Shown one piece after another: positions 34,783-44,198 of a DNA stretch of 64,000 nt. The translations under genes and the position numbers were made by a program. The stretch is from Brevinematales bacterium (GTDB lineage: Bacteria > Spirochaetota > Brevinematia > DTOW01), in contig JAOAHF010000009.1 of assembly GCA_026415355.1 (NCBI GenBank), positions 26,373-90,372 on the forward strand, in the 5' to 3' direction. How positions within the stretch are numbered: position 1 is the first letter of the stretch; each line of letters begins with the position of its first letter. The notes beneath the pieces are model-generated. The model searched no databases, was not told the origin of the DNA, and worked only from the letters and a program-made list of their open reading frames with translations.

Positions 34783-37700
34783 CTAGTAATACCAGAATGA
34801 TTTTACACCTTTTATGGTTCGGAGTTTTATTGAAACTTCTGATGAGGGTTTTACCCCATAAATTGGTGAGGTTCTAAAGTATTTTATGCCACCATTACCA
34901 ACAATTCCTATGTATGTGATACATTTTCCATTTTTTTCTTTAAGGATGTTCCTTATTTTATCGAGTTCATCTTTGGAAGTATCTTGAGATATAATTATGT
35001 GAAGTTCTGTGACTTTATCTTTGCCATATTCTGATATTCCCAATATTTTAGATACTTTTGGGAATGATTTACCTAAGGTATTCTTTGTTATAACTCCTTT
35101 GAATAGCAGAATTTTACCTTGCTGTAGTAGATTTTCATAAGTTTTGGTTGCTTCTACGGATAAGTACAGTGTTATCTTCTTGCTATAGTAATCCGATATT
35201 CTTATGTTTGCTATTTTTCCTTTTATTGTTTCTTTTCTTTCTATTTCTGTTATCATACCCATTACAGTGAAGGGACAACCTTCTGGTAGGATGTCAATAT
35301 AATCAGCCTCAAAGTTTGTATAGTTTTTTATTTCTTTCCAATATTCTTTTAGCGGATTATGCGATAGGAAGACACCCAATACTTCTTTTTCATAGTTTAG
35401 TATGGTATCTTTTGGAATTTCTCCATTTTCAAAAAGCGATGTTATTCTAAGTTCTGTTTGGGTTTTAGGATCTTTGAGAATAAATAAGTTGTTTTGTCCT
35501 AATTCGTTGTCTTTTGAAACAGATGAGAAAAAGCTTATTATCTTATCCAGATTTGAGATTAATTTATCTCTTTTTTCTAGAATTGGATCTAATGCTCCAG
35601 CTTTGATTAATGGTTCGTATGAATTTTTCTTGAGAAATTTGGAAGTTCTTTCAAAGAATTCTTCAATACTTTTGTATTCTCCGTACTTTTCTCTGTCGTT
35701 CAGTATATCATCTGCTGAAGATTCACCAAACCCTTTTATGCCTAGAAATCCATATCTTATTCCTAGTCCATTGTTTGTTTCTTCGATCGAGAAGAACTTT
35801 TTGCTTTTATTTATATGTGGTGGTAGTATTTTTATATTCATTCTGATTGCTTCTGAGACATAATGTACCATTTTTTCGAATTTACCAACCTCTGAGTTTA
35901 TCAGTGCAGTCATATACTCAAGTGGATAATGAGCTTTGAGATATGCTGTTTGATAAGTTATTATAGCATATGCTGCGCTATGGGATTTGTTAAAACCATA
36001 TTCGGCAAACTTTTCTATGGTGTCAAATAACTCTTTTGCAAAGTTTTCATCATACCCATTAGAAATTGCTCCTCTGACAAAATCATTTTTCATCTGTTCC
36101 ATTATCTCTTTTTTCTTTTTACCTATAGCTCTTCTTAGGTTATCTGCCTGGCCTAGTGTAAACCCGCATATTCTCTGTGCTATTTTCATTATTTGCTCTT
36201 GGTAAAGTATAACTCCATAAGTTTCCTTGAGTATATCTTCCAAATCTTTATGAGGATACTCTACTTTTTCTTTCCCGTGTTTTCTATTTATGTACTGTTT
36301 GTCCATACCTGATCCTAATGGACCTGGTCGGTATAATGCAAGTGCTGCTATTATGTCTTCTATACAAGATGGTTTCATATTTTTAAGCATTTCTTTCATA
36401 CCATCTGACTCAACTTGAAATATACCATCAGTTTCTCCTGAAGATAGCAGTTGATATGTTTTCTTATCATCTAGAGGAATGGATGAAATATCTATTTGAA
36501 TCCCTTTAGTTTCCTCTATTAGTTTTAATGTGTCTTGTATAACAGAAAGGTTAGCAAGACCAAGTATATCCATTTTAAGGAAGCCTAATTCTTCAAGATA
36601 TTGTGCGGATATTTGTGTTGATATTGTGCCTTCTTTAGGATCTCTATATAGTGCTATGTATTCGTATATTGGTACTGACGAGATCACTATTCCTGAAGCG
36701 TGTATTGATGCGTGTCTAACTATACCTTCAAGTTTTTCTGCTGTCTCAATCCATTCTTTTTCTATATCTGTACCGTTGTTATAGATTTCTCTTACCTCAG
36801 ACACTACAGTCTTAGCCTCAGATATACTATCAACATCTGACAAAGATTTAGCAATAGTATCAACTTTTTGTTGAGGTATTCCTAGTACTCTTCCAACATC
36901 TCTAATCGCTGCTTTGGTTTGTAGTGTTCCAAAAGTTATTATATTTGCAGTATTATCTTTACCATACTTGTTGACTAAGTATTGTATTACTTTGTCTCTA
37001 TCCCTATCTGCTACATCAACATCTATATCTGGCATTGTAACTCTTTCTGGGTTTAAAAATCTTTCAAAGAGTAGATTATACTTAATGGGATCGATTTGAG
37101 TTATACCTGTTGCATAGGTAATTAGTGCTCCTGCTGCAGATCCTCTACCGGGTCCTACAGGTATACCGTTATTTTTAGCCCAGTTTACAAAGTCCTGAAC
37201 TACTAGAAAATAGTTGCTGAAACCCATATTTCTTATAACTTCAAGTTCGTAATTTGCTCTTTCTTTATACTCTTCTGGTATTTTCCCCCCGAACATTTTG
37301 TTGAGATTATCTAATACCATTTCTCTTAATACTTTATCTGCATCATCTATTTGCCCATAATTTGGCATTAACTCCTTGTTGTTGAATGGTATTTCAAGAT
37401 TACACTTTTCACTTATTTCAACAGTATTCTTTATAGCTTCGGGTATTTCTCCAAAATCTTTCTCAATTTCGTGGATAGACTTTAGGTAGAATGAATTATT
37501 CGAAAACCTAAATCTTTTTTCGTCTGATTTTTTGCTTCCAGTTTGAATACACAATAGAACATCATGTATATCGGCATCTTCTTTTGTAAGATAGTGGGAA
37601 TCACCTGTTGCAACAATTTTTAGTCCCATGTCTTTTGCAATTTTGATGAGATTTGGATTTAATATTTTCTCTTCTTCTAGTTCATGTCTTTGAATCTCTA

Positions 37701-38235
37701 TGTAAAAATCTTCTTTTCCAAAATTGGATATATACCATTCTGCTACTTTTTGTGCTTCTTTGTAATTCCCTTTTAGAATGAGTTGTGGAATTTCTCCTGC
37801 TATACACCCACTCAGAATTATTAACCCTTCTTTGTGTTGTTCGAGTAGTTTTTTGTCTATACGAGGTTTGTAATAAAATCCTTCTAAGTAAGATTTAGTA
37901 ACTAATTTAACAAGATTTTTATATCCTTTTATATCTTTGGCTAGTAAAACTAGATGAGAATATTGTTTGTCAAGACTATCAGGATTAGAATTTGTCGATT
38001 TTTCCTTCTTGTGCATATCTTCAGTTAAGTATGCTTCTACCCCTATAATTGGTTTTATATCATTTTCTTTACATGTTTTGTAAAATTCTATGCTACCAAA
38101 AAGGTTACCATGATCTGTTATAGCAACTGATTTCATTCCAAATTCTTTGACTTTTTGGACTAGATCGCTTATTTTTGAAGCACCATCTAGTAAACTGTAC
38201 TCGGTATGTAGGTGTAAATGGACAAATTCCTTCAT
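34783..38235 (-). CDS. dnaE: DNA polymerase III alpha subunit
   Basis: The replicative polymerase, about 1150 residues. The N-terminal PHP domain opens with FVHLHLHTEYSLLDGASK. The palm carries GPGRGSAAGALITYATGIT and PDIDVDVADRDRDKVIQYL with catalytic aspartates. Later come GFNKSHSAAYA, the helix-hairpin-helix region and an OB-fold (PFTVMGMITEIER). No 3'-5' exonuclease domain is inserted, so this is DnaE, not PolC. I start at ATG 38235, the MKEFVHLH start typical of the family; a longer frame to 38268 uses a non-ATG codon. No clear ribosome-binding site is seen. A 16-bp palindrome lies 42-57 bases upstream. Confidence 0.96.
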   Translation of the reverse strand: MKEFVHLHLHTEYSLLDGASKISDLVQKVKEFGMKSVAITDHGNLFGSIEFYKTCKENDIKPIIGVEAYLTEDMHKKEKSTNSNPDSLDKQYSHLVLLAKDIKGYKNLVKLVTKSYLEGFYYKPRIDKKLLEQHKEGLIILSGCIAGEIPQLILKGNYKEAQKVAEWYISNFGKEDFYIEIQRHELEEEKILNPNLIKIAKDMGLKIVATGDSHYLTKEDADIHDVLLCIQTGSKKSDEKRFRFSNNSFYLKSIHEIEKDFGEIPEAIKNTVEISEKCNLEIPFNNKELMPNYGQIDDADKVLREMVLDNLNKMFGGKIPEEYKERANYELEVIRNMGFSNYFLVVQDFVNWAKNNGIPVGPGRGSAAGALITYATGITQIDPIKYNLLFERFLNPERVTMPDIDVDVADRDRDKVIQYLVNKYGKDNTANIITFGTLQTKAAIRDVGRVLGIPQQKVDTIAKSLSDVDSISEAKTVVSEVREIYNNGTDIEKEWIETAEKLEGIVRHASIHASGIVISSVPIYEYIALYRDPKEGTISTQISAQYLEELGFLKMDILGLANLSVIQDTLKLIEETKGIQIDISSIPLDDKKTYQLLSSGETDGIFQVESDGMKEMLKNMKPSCIEDIIAALALYRPGPLGSGMDKQYINRKHGKEKVEYPHKDLEDILKETYGVILYQEQIMKIAQRICGFTLGQADNLRRAIGKKKKEIMEQMKNDFVRGAISNGYDENFAKELFDTIEKFAEYGFNKSHSAAYAIITYQTAYLKAHYPLEYMTALINSEVGKFEKMVHYVSEAIRMNIKILPPHINKSKKFFSIEETNNGLGIRYGFLGIKGFGESSADDILNDREKYGEYKSIEEFFERTSKFLKKNSYEPLIKAGALDPILEKRDKLISNLDKIISFFSSVSKDNELGQNNLFILKDPKTQTELRITSLFENGEIPKDTILNYEKEVLGVFLSHNPLKEYWKEIKNYTNFEADYIDILPEGCPFTVMGMITEIERKETIKGKIANIRISDYYSKKITLYLSVEATKTYENLLQQGKILLFKGVITKNTLGKSFPKVSKILGISEYGKDKVTELHIIISQDTSKDELDKIRNILKEKNGKCITYIGIVGNGGIKYFRTSPIYGVKPSSEVSIKLRTIKGVKSFWYY

Positions 38236-38276
38236 AGCCCTTAATTTTAAATAAAAAAATATTGACAATAAAATTC

Positions 38277-38292
38277 AATTTAGATCTAAATT
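38277..38292. promoter_or_regulatory. Perfect 16-bp palindrome upstream of dnaE
   Basis: AATTTAGATCTAAATT is its own reverse complement. It overlaps a possible minus-strand -35 (TTGAAT) of dnaE and could be an operator or a chance AT-rich palindrome. Confidence 0.35.
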
Positions 38293-38488
38293 ATCATTCA
38301 GTCTGTTTGTGTGAAGGGTTTATTAGTCGATTAGAGTTTTTAGTATCATTAACTATAGTTTTTTCTTTAAGAAGGTACAAAATTGATGATTTGAGTTTTA
38401 ATTGAGTGTGTGTCTATAGCAATATAGTCATTAGGGTATCTAAGGTAACATAGTCTAGATGTTCGTTTAGGTGTTTTGGATTTGATTT

Positions 38489-38731
38489 ATGATCAACAAG
38501 TTATTATTATTATTGTTGTGTATGAAGTGGATATTAGTCAAGATGATAGAATTTTATCAGAAATATATAGGTCCTGTGAAAGGGCATACTTGTAGATTCT
38601 ATCCAACTTGTTCTGATTATACGAAAGAAGCGGTAATAAGGCATGGTGTCGTTAAGGGTAGCTTTTTGGGTATCATGAGAATATTAAAATGTCATCCTTT
38701 TCATCCGGGGGGATATGATCCTGTTCCTTAG
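38489..38731 (+). CDS. yidD: Membrane protein insertion efficiency factor YidD
   Basis: A small protein of 80 residues with an N-terminal amphipathic or membrane helix. [28 protein letters not shown] and [13 protein letters not shown] are the complete YidD signature, with its three conserved cysteines. It is thought to assist YidC in membrane-protein insertion. In most bacteria it sits in the rpmH-rnpA-yidC cluster; here it stands alone between dnaE and a lipoprotein gene. ATG at 38489 is used; another at 38522 is an alternative. Its stop overlaps the convergent lipoprotein gene by 4 bases. Confidence 0.92.
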   Translation: MINKLLLLLLCMKWILVKMIEFYQKYIGPVKGHTCRFYPTCSDYTKEAVIRHGVVKGSFLGIMRILKCHPFHPGGYDPVP

Positions 38732-39219
38732 TCGAGTTTTTCAACAAACTGTCTACTCTTTTCAGATAATTCGTTTTTTCTTCTTTTTACTTCCTTTATG
38801 CTATCTTGAGTTATCTCGTATTTGAAGAAAGTTTGGTATTTCCCCGTATTTAATTTTTGCCAATATTTGCCTTTCAATTCTAATTTTAACATAGACGTTA
38901 ATTTCTTTTCGTCTGGTAGATAGTATGATAGGTATGTTGATAATTCTTTGTAAGCATCAGCTTCTTGTATACTATTTCCTTCAAGTAAGAAAATGAAAAA
39001 AGTACCATCAATTGTTCTTTGTATTTCTCTTTGATCTTCTAAAATAAGCACCCATTCTGGTATAGGACCTACTTCTGAGATTGAGGAACTGTTTAGAATT
39101 ATATTTTTCTTATCTTTGACAGGGATGTAACTCGTTTCAGTTTTTTTTGATTGAGGGCATCCCAATAGAAAAGTAAGTGTAGTTAATAAGAATATAAAGG
39201 TTTTAGTAGTAGTTAGCAT
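38728..39219 (-). CDS. Small lipoprotein of unknown function
   Basis: The 163-residue product starts with [17 protein letters not shown], a lipoprotein signal with lipobox LLGC at about residue 21, followed by a polar linker ([10 protein letters not shown]). The mature part has mixed helix/strand character and ends with a charged helix ([20 protein letters not shown]). One segment, [18 protein letters not shown], recalls spirochaete lipoproteins with LPP20-like folds, but the match is too weak to name. I start at ATG 39219, which gives a normal-length signal peptide; ATG 39252 would give a long basic n-region. Confidence 0.68.
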   Translation of the reverse strand: MLTTTKTFIFLLTTLTFLLGCPQSKKTETSYIPVKDKKNIILNSSSISEVGPIPEWVLILEDQREIQRTIDGTFFIFLLEGNSIQEADAYKELSTYLSYYLPDEKKLTSMLKLELKGKYWQKLNTGKYQTFFKYEITQDSIKEVKRRKNELSEKSRQFVEKLD

Positions 39220-39396
39220 CTTTTTGAAAAAAACTTTACAACCAAGAGTCATACTTATAAAATTATCTAGGGTTTGAGTTATTGGTATCAACTATGTTAG
39301 CATTGGGTCATGGGGATGATTTCTTTAAGTTTTGATAATGAGTGAGTATAGGAGAAAGGTATGAGATGTAATTGTTTTACTTTGTTTGCGTAGAGA

Positions 39397-39402
39397 TATA
39401 AT
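39397..39402 (+). promoter_or_regulatory. TATAAT box of the beta-helix gene
   Basis: A perfect -10 hexamer, with TTTTAC 16 bases upstream as a weak -35. The start codon and its GGGAGG follow at 39426. Confidence 0.5.
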
Positions 39403-39425
39403 TTGAGTTTTTAAGGGAGGTTTTT

Positions 39426-41183
39426 ATGAGAGTTTTTCGAAAGGGTTTAACATTGGTTTTAACATTGTTTCTTTTTGTTGGTTTTGCTTTTTCTCAGAAG
39501 ACTTCAAGAGATCCTTACGAAGGAGAACCTTGTGTTTATGTGGCTACAAATGGTAGTGATGAAAATCCTGGTACTAAGGTTTTACCTTTCAGGACTATAG
39601 AAGTTGCTGTAGATAAGGCAGTTATGTTTGGTATTAGAGTTATAAAGGTTGCTGAAGGAGTTTATATTCCTGGTAATGGTTTGGCTACAGGTTTTGGTGG
39701 TGTTGTGATTAAACATCACAATATTAAGCTTATAGGTGGATATGATCAGAATTTTACAAGTATAGTTGGTTATTCCATACTTGATGGACAAAGAAAAGTT
39801 CAAGCGATAATAGAGGTTAGAGATGTTAGTAATGTTTTGATTGAAAATTTTGTGGTTGTGGGTGCAACAAACAGAGAGAGAAATGAAAAAAATGGAGGAG
39901 GAGTATACCTGAATAAATCAGATAATTCAACGATAAGTAATGTTATATCATCAAATAACATTGTTGGTAATGGAGCGGGTTTGTGTGTGGTAGGTAATAA
40001 TAACAAAGTTTTGAGTTCAAGAGTGATAAGAAACAGTGCTGAAAATGGAGGAGGTGTTTATATTGTAGGTAATAATAACCATATATCTTCAGTTGCTATT
40101 TTAAGTAATTCTGCTGCTATACTTGGTGGTGGATTGCTAGTGAGTGGTGTTAGTAATATTTTAAGATCTTTGGAAATTTCCTATAATTCTTCGAGAGAAG
40201 GTGCTGGATTATATCTGGATAAGAGTTTGTATTCTCAGGTTCTTGATAATACATTTAGCTTCAATAATGCTCAAAACTCGGGAGGAGGTTTGTTTGTCAA
40301 TGTAGGTATAGGTAATATTGTTAAATCAGTATTCAGAAACAATAATGCTAGAGATGGTGGAGGAATATATGCCTTTAAATCTGTATCTTTATCCATTGAG
40401 TCAACCGTAGTTGAAAATAGTGCTGCAAGAAGTGGTGGTGGCATAGTGTTAGAGGGGGTTTTTAAGAATACTGTAAATAGTTTTGTATCAAAAAATTCTT
40501 CTTTGCTTATTGCTGGAGGTATATTCTTAAGAGGAGAAGAAAATACTGTTTTGGGTAGTGTGTCTGAAAACATTTCTAAGGAGAAGGGAGGTGGAATTTA
40601 TATTACGGGTCTTAAGAATGTTCTGAAAGCAAGTGTTAATAGTAATTATTCACAAAAAGATGGTGGAGGAATTCACATTGAGTTTGCTAAAGGTACTAGA
40701 ATAGAAAATAGTGAAATATCTGGTAATAAATCCGATAATGTTGGTGGCGGGATTTTTACTGCGAGAGATATTGATACTTTAATTATAGATACCAAGATTG
40801 CTAATAATACTTCTAGACTTCATGGTGCAGGCATTAGTATATATGATTCAACGAATTCTTCTTTAGTTAATCTAGATGTTACTCAGAATAAGGCTGAAAT
40901 AACAAATAGTGTTATTTATTTGTACAAAACAGAGGGAATTGTAAACCTTTTAATATCAAATGTTACTATTTCTAGTGTTTCAGGTGCTAAGGGTTTTGGT
41001 ATATATGAGGATGGTATAAATGATATAATATTGCATAAGCTTTTTGATAATACTTTTGTAGCTGATACTCTTCAAGGAGGATTATATAGAGATTATAGAC
41101 TTGATGCTACTGGTTTTATAACTGCAGTGAATAATCCTAAATTCTCAGGTGCAAGTGATTCAAGGGGAAATAAGCAGAAGTAA
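39426..41183 (+). CDS. Secreted right-handed beta-helix protein
   Basis: A 585-residue exported protein. A signal peptide (LTLVLTLFLFVGFAFS) is followed by CVYVATNGSDENPGTKVLPF, the DUF1565-type start of pectate-lyase-like secreted proteins. From about residue 155 a ~23-25-residue coil repeats, each with GGG(I/V/L)Y and N-S-A-x-x-GGG: for example NSAENGGGVYIVGNNNHIS, NSAARSGGGIVLEG and KSDNVGGGIFTARD. This is the fold of parallel beta-helix polysaccharide lyases, adhesins and chlamydial Pmp passenger domains. No catalytic residues or outer-membrane barrel are evident, so a surface or periplasmic structural role is as likely as an enzyme. ATG at 39426 follows GGGAGG. Confidence 0.85.
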   Translation: MRVFRKGLTLVLTLFLFVGFAFSQKTSRDPYEGEPCVYVATNGSDENPGTKVLPFRTIEVAVDKAVMFGIRVIKVAEGVYIPGNGLATGFGGVVIKHHNIKLIGGYDQNFTSIVGYSILDGQRKVQAIIEVRDVSNVLIENFVVVGATNRERNEKNGGGVYLNKSDNSTISNVISSNNIVGNGAGLCVVGNNNKVLSSRVIRNSAENGGGVYIVGNNNHISSVAILSNSAAILGGGLLVSGVSNILRSLEISYNSSREGAGLYLDKSLYSQVLDNTFSFNNAQNSGGGLFVNVGIGNIVKSVFRNNNARDGGGIYAFKSVSLSIESTVVENSAARSGGGIVLEGVFKNTVNSFVSKNSSLLIAGGIFLRGEENTVLGSVSENISKEKGGGIYITGLKNVLKASVNSNYSQKDGGGIHIEFAKGTRIENSEISGNKSDNVGGGIFTARDIDTLIIDTKIANNTSRLHGAGISIYDSTNSSLVNLDVTQNKAEITNSVIYLYKTEGIVNLLISNVTISSVSGAKGFGIYEDGINDIILHKLFDNTFVADTLQGGLYRDYRLDATGFITAVNNPKFSGASDSRGNKQK

Positions 41184-41188
41184 TGGTT

Positions 41189-41194
41189 TATAAT
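41189..41194 (+). promoter_or_regulatory. TATAAT box 11 bases before nadB
   Basis: It begins 5 bases after the stop codon of the beta-helix gene. There is no ribosome-binding site between it and the nadB ATG. Confidence 0.45.
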
Positions 41195-41205
41195 TTTTAC
41201 GTATT

Positions 41206-42774
41206 ATGTCTGATTTTGAGATAACAGATGTTCTTATAATTGGATTAGGTATAGCAGGTGGAGTATGTGCTTATGAACTTGCTAAAAAGGGGATTAGAGT
41301 AACGGTTTTACTCAAGGAAACTTTGGAGGAGGATGGAAATACTCATTATGCTCAAGGTGGAATAGTGTATATAGGTGAAAATGATTCTCCTGAAAAAATA
41401 TACAGTGATATTTTTCTTGCTGGTGTGGGAGTAAATAATCCTGAAGCAGTTAAGGTTGTTGCTTATGATGGTCATTTGATAGTTAAGAAACTTTTAATAG
41501 ATGAAATAGGAGTTGAGTTTGTAAGAGATCAGAATGGGTTGCTTGAGTTTACGGAGGAAGGTGCGCATTCCGTAAAGAGGATAATATACTCTGGAGATAA
41601 AACAGGTAAAGCGATTATATCAAAACTGGTTTCTAAATTGAAAACATTTGAAAATGTAACAATTCTAGAGAAACATATTGCTATTGATCTCATAACTTGG
41701 CAATTTCATTCTAGAGATAAGTTCAGGATGTACAAGGACAAAACTTGTTTAGGAGCTTATGTTTTCGATGAAGTAAATAACAAAGTAAAAAACATACTTG
41801 CTAAAGCTACTGTATTGGCTACTGGTGGTATGGGGAGAGTTTATTTGCATAATACAAATCCTGATATTGCTACTGGTGATGGTTATGCTATGGCCTATAG
41901 GATAGGTGCTGAGATAATAAATATGGAATATACTCAATTCCATCCTACTACACTTTTCCACCCACTTAAGAAGAATTTTCTAATATCGGAATCTGTTAGG
42001 GGTGAAGGTGGTATTATAGTTAATTCTAAAGGGGAGAGGTTTTTATTTAAGTATGATAGTAGGGGGGAGTTAGCTCCAAGAGATATTGTTACTAGAGGTA
42101 TAATATCAGAAATTACTGAAACAAAAGATGATTGCGTTTTTTTGGATGCTAGTAGAATTGGATTAAAAGATAAACTTAGGAGTAGATTTCCTGTTATATT
42201 CTCAACTCTTGAAAGTATAGGAATAGATATGTCAAAAGACTTGATTCCTGTAGTACCTGCATTTCATTTTCAGTGTGGTGGTGTTAAAACAGACACTTTT
42301 GGAAAAACTAATATAAAGAGACTTTTTGCCGTTGGTGAAGTTGCTTGTACTGGACTTCATGGAGCCAACAGACTTGCTAGTACATCTCTTCTTGAAGGGG
42401 TAGTTTTTGGTTATAGATGTGCTTCATTTATATCAGAAAGTATAACTAAGCCTACGTTTAATGAATTTCCGGATGTTATTGAATGGATTGATACAGGTAA
42501 GGAATATCCAGATCCAGTACTTATAAAGCAGGATTGGGATTACATTAGAAACATAATGTGGAACTACGTCGGTCCTATTAGAACTAGAAGAAGATTAAAA
42601 AGGGCATTGAGTGATATCAAAAACTTGCTTAATGATATTGAGGACTTCTACAGAGATGTTAAGGTAAATAGAGATATAATCGAGCTTAGAAATGGAGTAC
42701 AAACTGGATTTCTAGTAGCTTTGTCTGCTTGGTCTAACAGAGAGAGTATAGGAAGCCATTATAGAATTGATTAG
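41206..42774 (+). CDS. nadB: L-aspartate oxidase
   Basis: A flavoenzyme that oxidises L-aspartate to iminoaspartate, the first step of de novo NAD synthesis. TDVLIIGLGIAGGVCAYELA is the FAD-binding fold; HYAQGGIVYI, ATGGMGRVYLHNTNP, EYTQFHPTT, SVRGEGGIIVNSKGERF and GLHGANRLASTSLLEGVVFG are family motifs with catalytic His and Arg residues. 522 residues is normal; the C-terminal helical domain is complete. It differs from succinate dehydrogenase flavoproteins by the TNPDIATGDG context. ATG at 41206 has no ribosome-binding site. nadA and nadC are not adjacent. Confidence 0.95.
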   Translation: MSDFEITDVLIIGLGIAGGVCAYELAKKGIRVTVLLKETLEEDGNTHYAQGGIVYIGENDSPEKIYSDIFLAGVGVNNPEAVKVVAYDGHLIVKKLLIDEIGVEFVRDQNGLLEFTEEGAHSVKRIIYSGDKTGKAIISKLVSKLKTFENVTILEKHIAIDLITWQFHSRDKFRMYKDKTCLGAYVFDEVNNKVKNILAKATVLATGGMGRVYLHNTNPDIATGDGYAMAYRIGAEIINMEYTQFHPTTLFHPLKKNFLISESVRGEGGIIVNSKGERFLFKYDSRGELAPRDIVTRGIISEITETKDDCVFLDASRIGLKDKLRSRFPVIFSTLESIGIDMSKDLIPVVPAFHFQCGGVKTDTFGKTNIKRLFAVGEVACTGLHGANRLASTSLLEGVVFGYRCASFISESITKPTFNEFPDVIEWIDTGKEYPDPVLIKQDWDYIRNIMWNYVGPIRTRRRLKRALSDIKNLLNDIEDFYRDVKVNRDIIELRNGVQTGFLVALSAWSNRESIGSHYRID

Positions 42775-42864
42775 GAATGAAATTTATAAATTTTCTGAAG
42801 TCTTTTTGGTTGTTTAGGAATTTGTTTGATGAAAATGGAAGGATATATCAAATAAAATTTAAGT

Positions 42865-43764
42865 ATGTCATACAATAAGTATATAAACTATTTTCTAAGA
42901 GATGAAGAACTGGCAGGTTTTAGCTATGAATTTGTAATTAAGGATATTATTTATAGGGAAAGGACACCGTTTCAACTTGTTGAGGTTGTTGATACAGAAC
43001 CTTTTGGTAAAGCTCTTATAACTGATGGTATAGTTATGATTACAGATTTAGATGAGGCAATGTATCATGAGATGATGGTACATCTTCCCATGTCCATCAT
43101 AGAGAATCCAGAAAAGGTATTAGTTATAGGTGGTGGTGATGGTGGAGTTGTTAGAGAGTTGTCGAAGTATCCATCTCTAAAAAAGATAGAGATGGTAGAA
43201 ATAGATGAGAGAATTGTTGATATAACGCAAAAGTATATGAATACTTGGAATGGTACAAACTTTGACATTTTACATACACATTACCAAGATGGGTTTGACT
43301 TTATCAGAACTACTAAAAGTAAATATGATTTGATAATACTTGATATAAGTGCTCCTATAGATATAGCTATTGATCTTTACTCGAAAGAAAGTTTTAGTAG
43401 AGTTGTTTCTTGTTTATCAGAGAACGGTGTTTTTGTGATACAATCTGAATCTATATTTACAACTCCGAATGTTGCTAAGCATATTATTCATCAAATCAAA
43501 GATTTGGTTAGGTTTTACGGGGTGTATTATGTTTATGTGCCTTCCTTTATATATCCTTGGAGTTTTGTGATAGGTTCTAAAGGCAATCCTGTTGAAAATC
43601 AGATTTATAATCATATTTCTGATGTTAAGCTAACTTACTATTCTGCCAAAATACATTCATCTTCTTTCGCACTACCTGAGTTTATAAGAAGATATATCTA
43701 TGAAAATCCAAAAGTGGAATTGAATCTACTCGATAGAGATATTCTAAAACAAATTATACTTTAA
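42865..43764 (+). CDS. speE: Spermidine synthase-family aminopropyltransferase, altered active site
   Basis: Related to enzymes that transfer aminopropyl groups from decarboxylated AdoMet to a polyamine. Present are LITDGIVMITDLDEAMYHEM, VLVIGGGDGGVVREL (nucleoside-binding loop), EMVEIDERIVDI and YQDGFDFI. The catalytic segment, usually DSTDP or DSSDP, reads DISAPIDIAIDLYS: the second aspartate, which binds the amine substrate, is alanine and the following gate loop differs. The enzyme may use another acceptor or be inactive toward putrescine. No speD is in the window. The ATG lies 6 bases after TAAAAT, with no ribosome-binding site. 299 residues is normal. Confidence 0.8.
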   Translation: MSYNKYINYFLRDEELAGFSYEFVIKDIIYRERTPFQLVEVVDTEPFGKALITDGIVMITDLDEAMYHEMMVHLPMSIIENPEKVLVIGGGDGGVVRELSKYPSLKKIEMVEIDERIVDITQKYMNTWNGTNFDILHTHYQDGFDFIRTTKSKYDLIILDISAPIDIAIDLYSKESFSRVVSCLSENGVFVIQSESIFTTPNVAKHIIHQIKDLVRFYGVYYVYVPSFIYPWSFVIGSKGNPVENQIYNHISDVKLTYYSAKIHSSSFALPEFIRRYIYENPKVELNLLDRDILKQIIL

Positions 43765-44161
43765 ACTCTGTTTACTAATAATTTGTATAAGAATTTGGTA
43801 AGAGTTAATGAGAAATAAGGATAACTAACAGAAAAAAATATAAATCACTTTATCAAAAACTTTATTGTTTTGTATTTTACTCAAGCCGAGGAAGAATATA
43901 GTAGAATTCTTTTGATAACCTTATCTATGGGAGTTTAGGAATGTCTAGACTCTTAGGAGGGTAAGATGAGCTGGAGATATAATGAAGTTACTTAGGGTGA
44001 AATATTCTGGACATTTTATATTCTTCTACCTTCTAGGTAGTTTAGGTGTGGTAGAGAGGAAAATTTGAGGATTGCTTGGATGAGTTATGAAAATGATGTA
44101 TTCAGAGTATTCTTTTACAAAAAAACTACCAAACTCTTGACTAAGCTTCAGAATTTAATGT
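43765..44161. other. Non-coding stretch with possible gene relict upstream of ribBA
   Basis: About 400 bases without an intact gene. At 43966 an ATG with a strong AGGAGGG reads MSWRYNEVT before a TAG. The same frame continues as GEIFWTFYILLPSR, a second TAG, then about 58 open codons (FRCGREENLRIAWMSYENDV). This may be a decayed small gene. I see no FMN-riboswitch pattern upstream of ribBA, and its promoter leaves no room for a leader. Confidence 0.4.
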
Positions 44162-44190
44162 TTGACTATTTTGCTGTGATTTCTTATACT
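44162..44190 (+). promoter_or_regulatory. Promoter of ribBA, 8 bases before ATG
   Basis: TTGACT (44162-44167), 17 bases, TATACT (44185-44190). The ATG at 44199 follows after 8 bases, so the mRNA should be leaderless. Confidence 0.7.
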
Positions 44191-44198
44191 TTAAAAGT

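Noticed and set aside
38489..38731. Replication-origin neighbourhood suggested by yidD next to a DNA polymerase gene
   Set aside because: The polymerase is dnaE, not dnaN; rpmH, rnpA, yidC and dnaA are absent, and no DnaA-box cluster is seen.
39582..40573. Minus-strand open frames inside the beta-helix gene
   Set aside because: They are shadows of the repetitive coding strand; the plus frame has signal peptide, repeats and ribosome-binding site.
43765..44198. FMN riboswitch upstream of ribBA
   Set aside because: No conserved FMN-aptamer blocks are visible, and the promoter places the transcription start at about the start codon.
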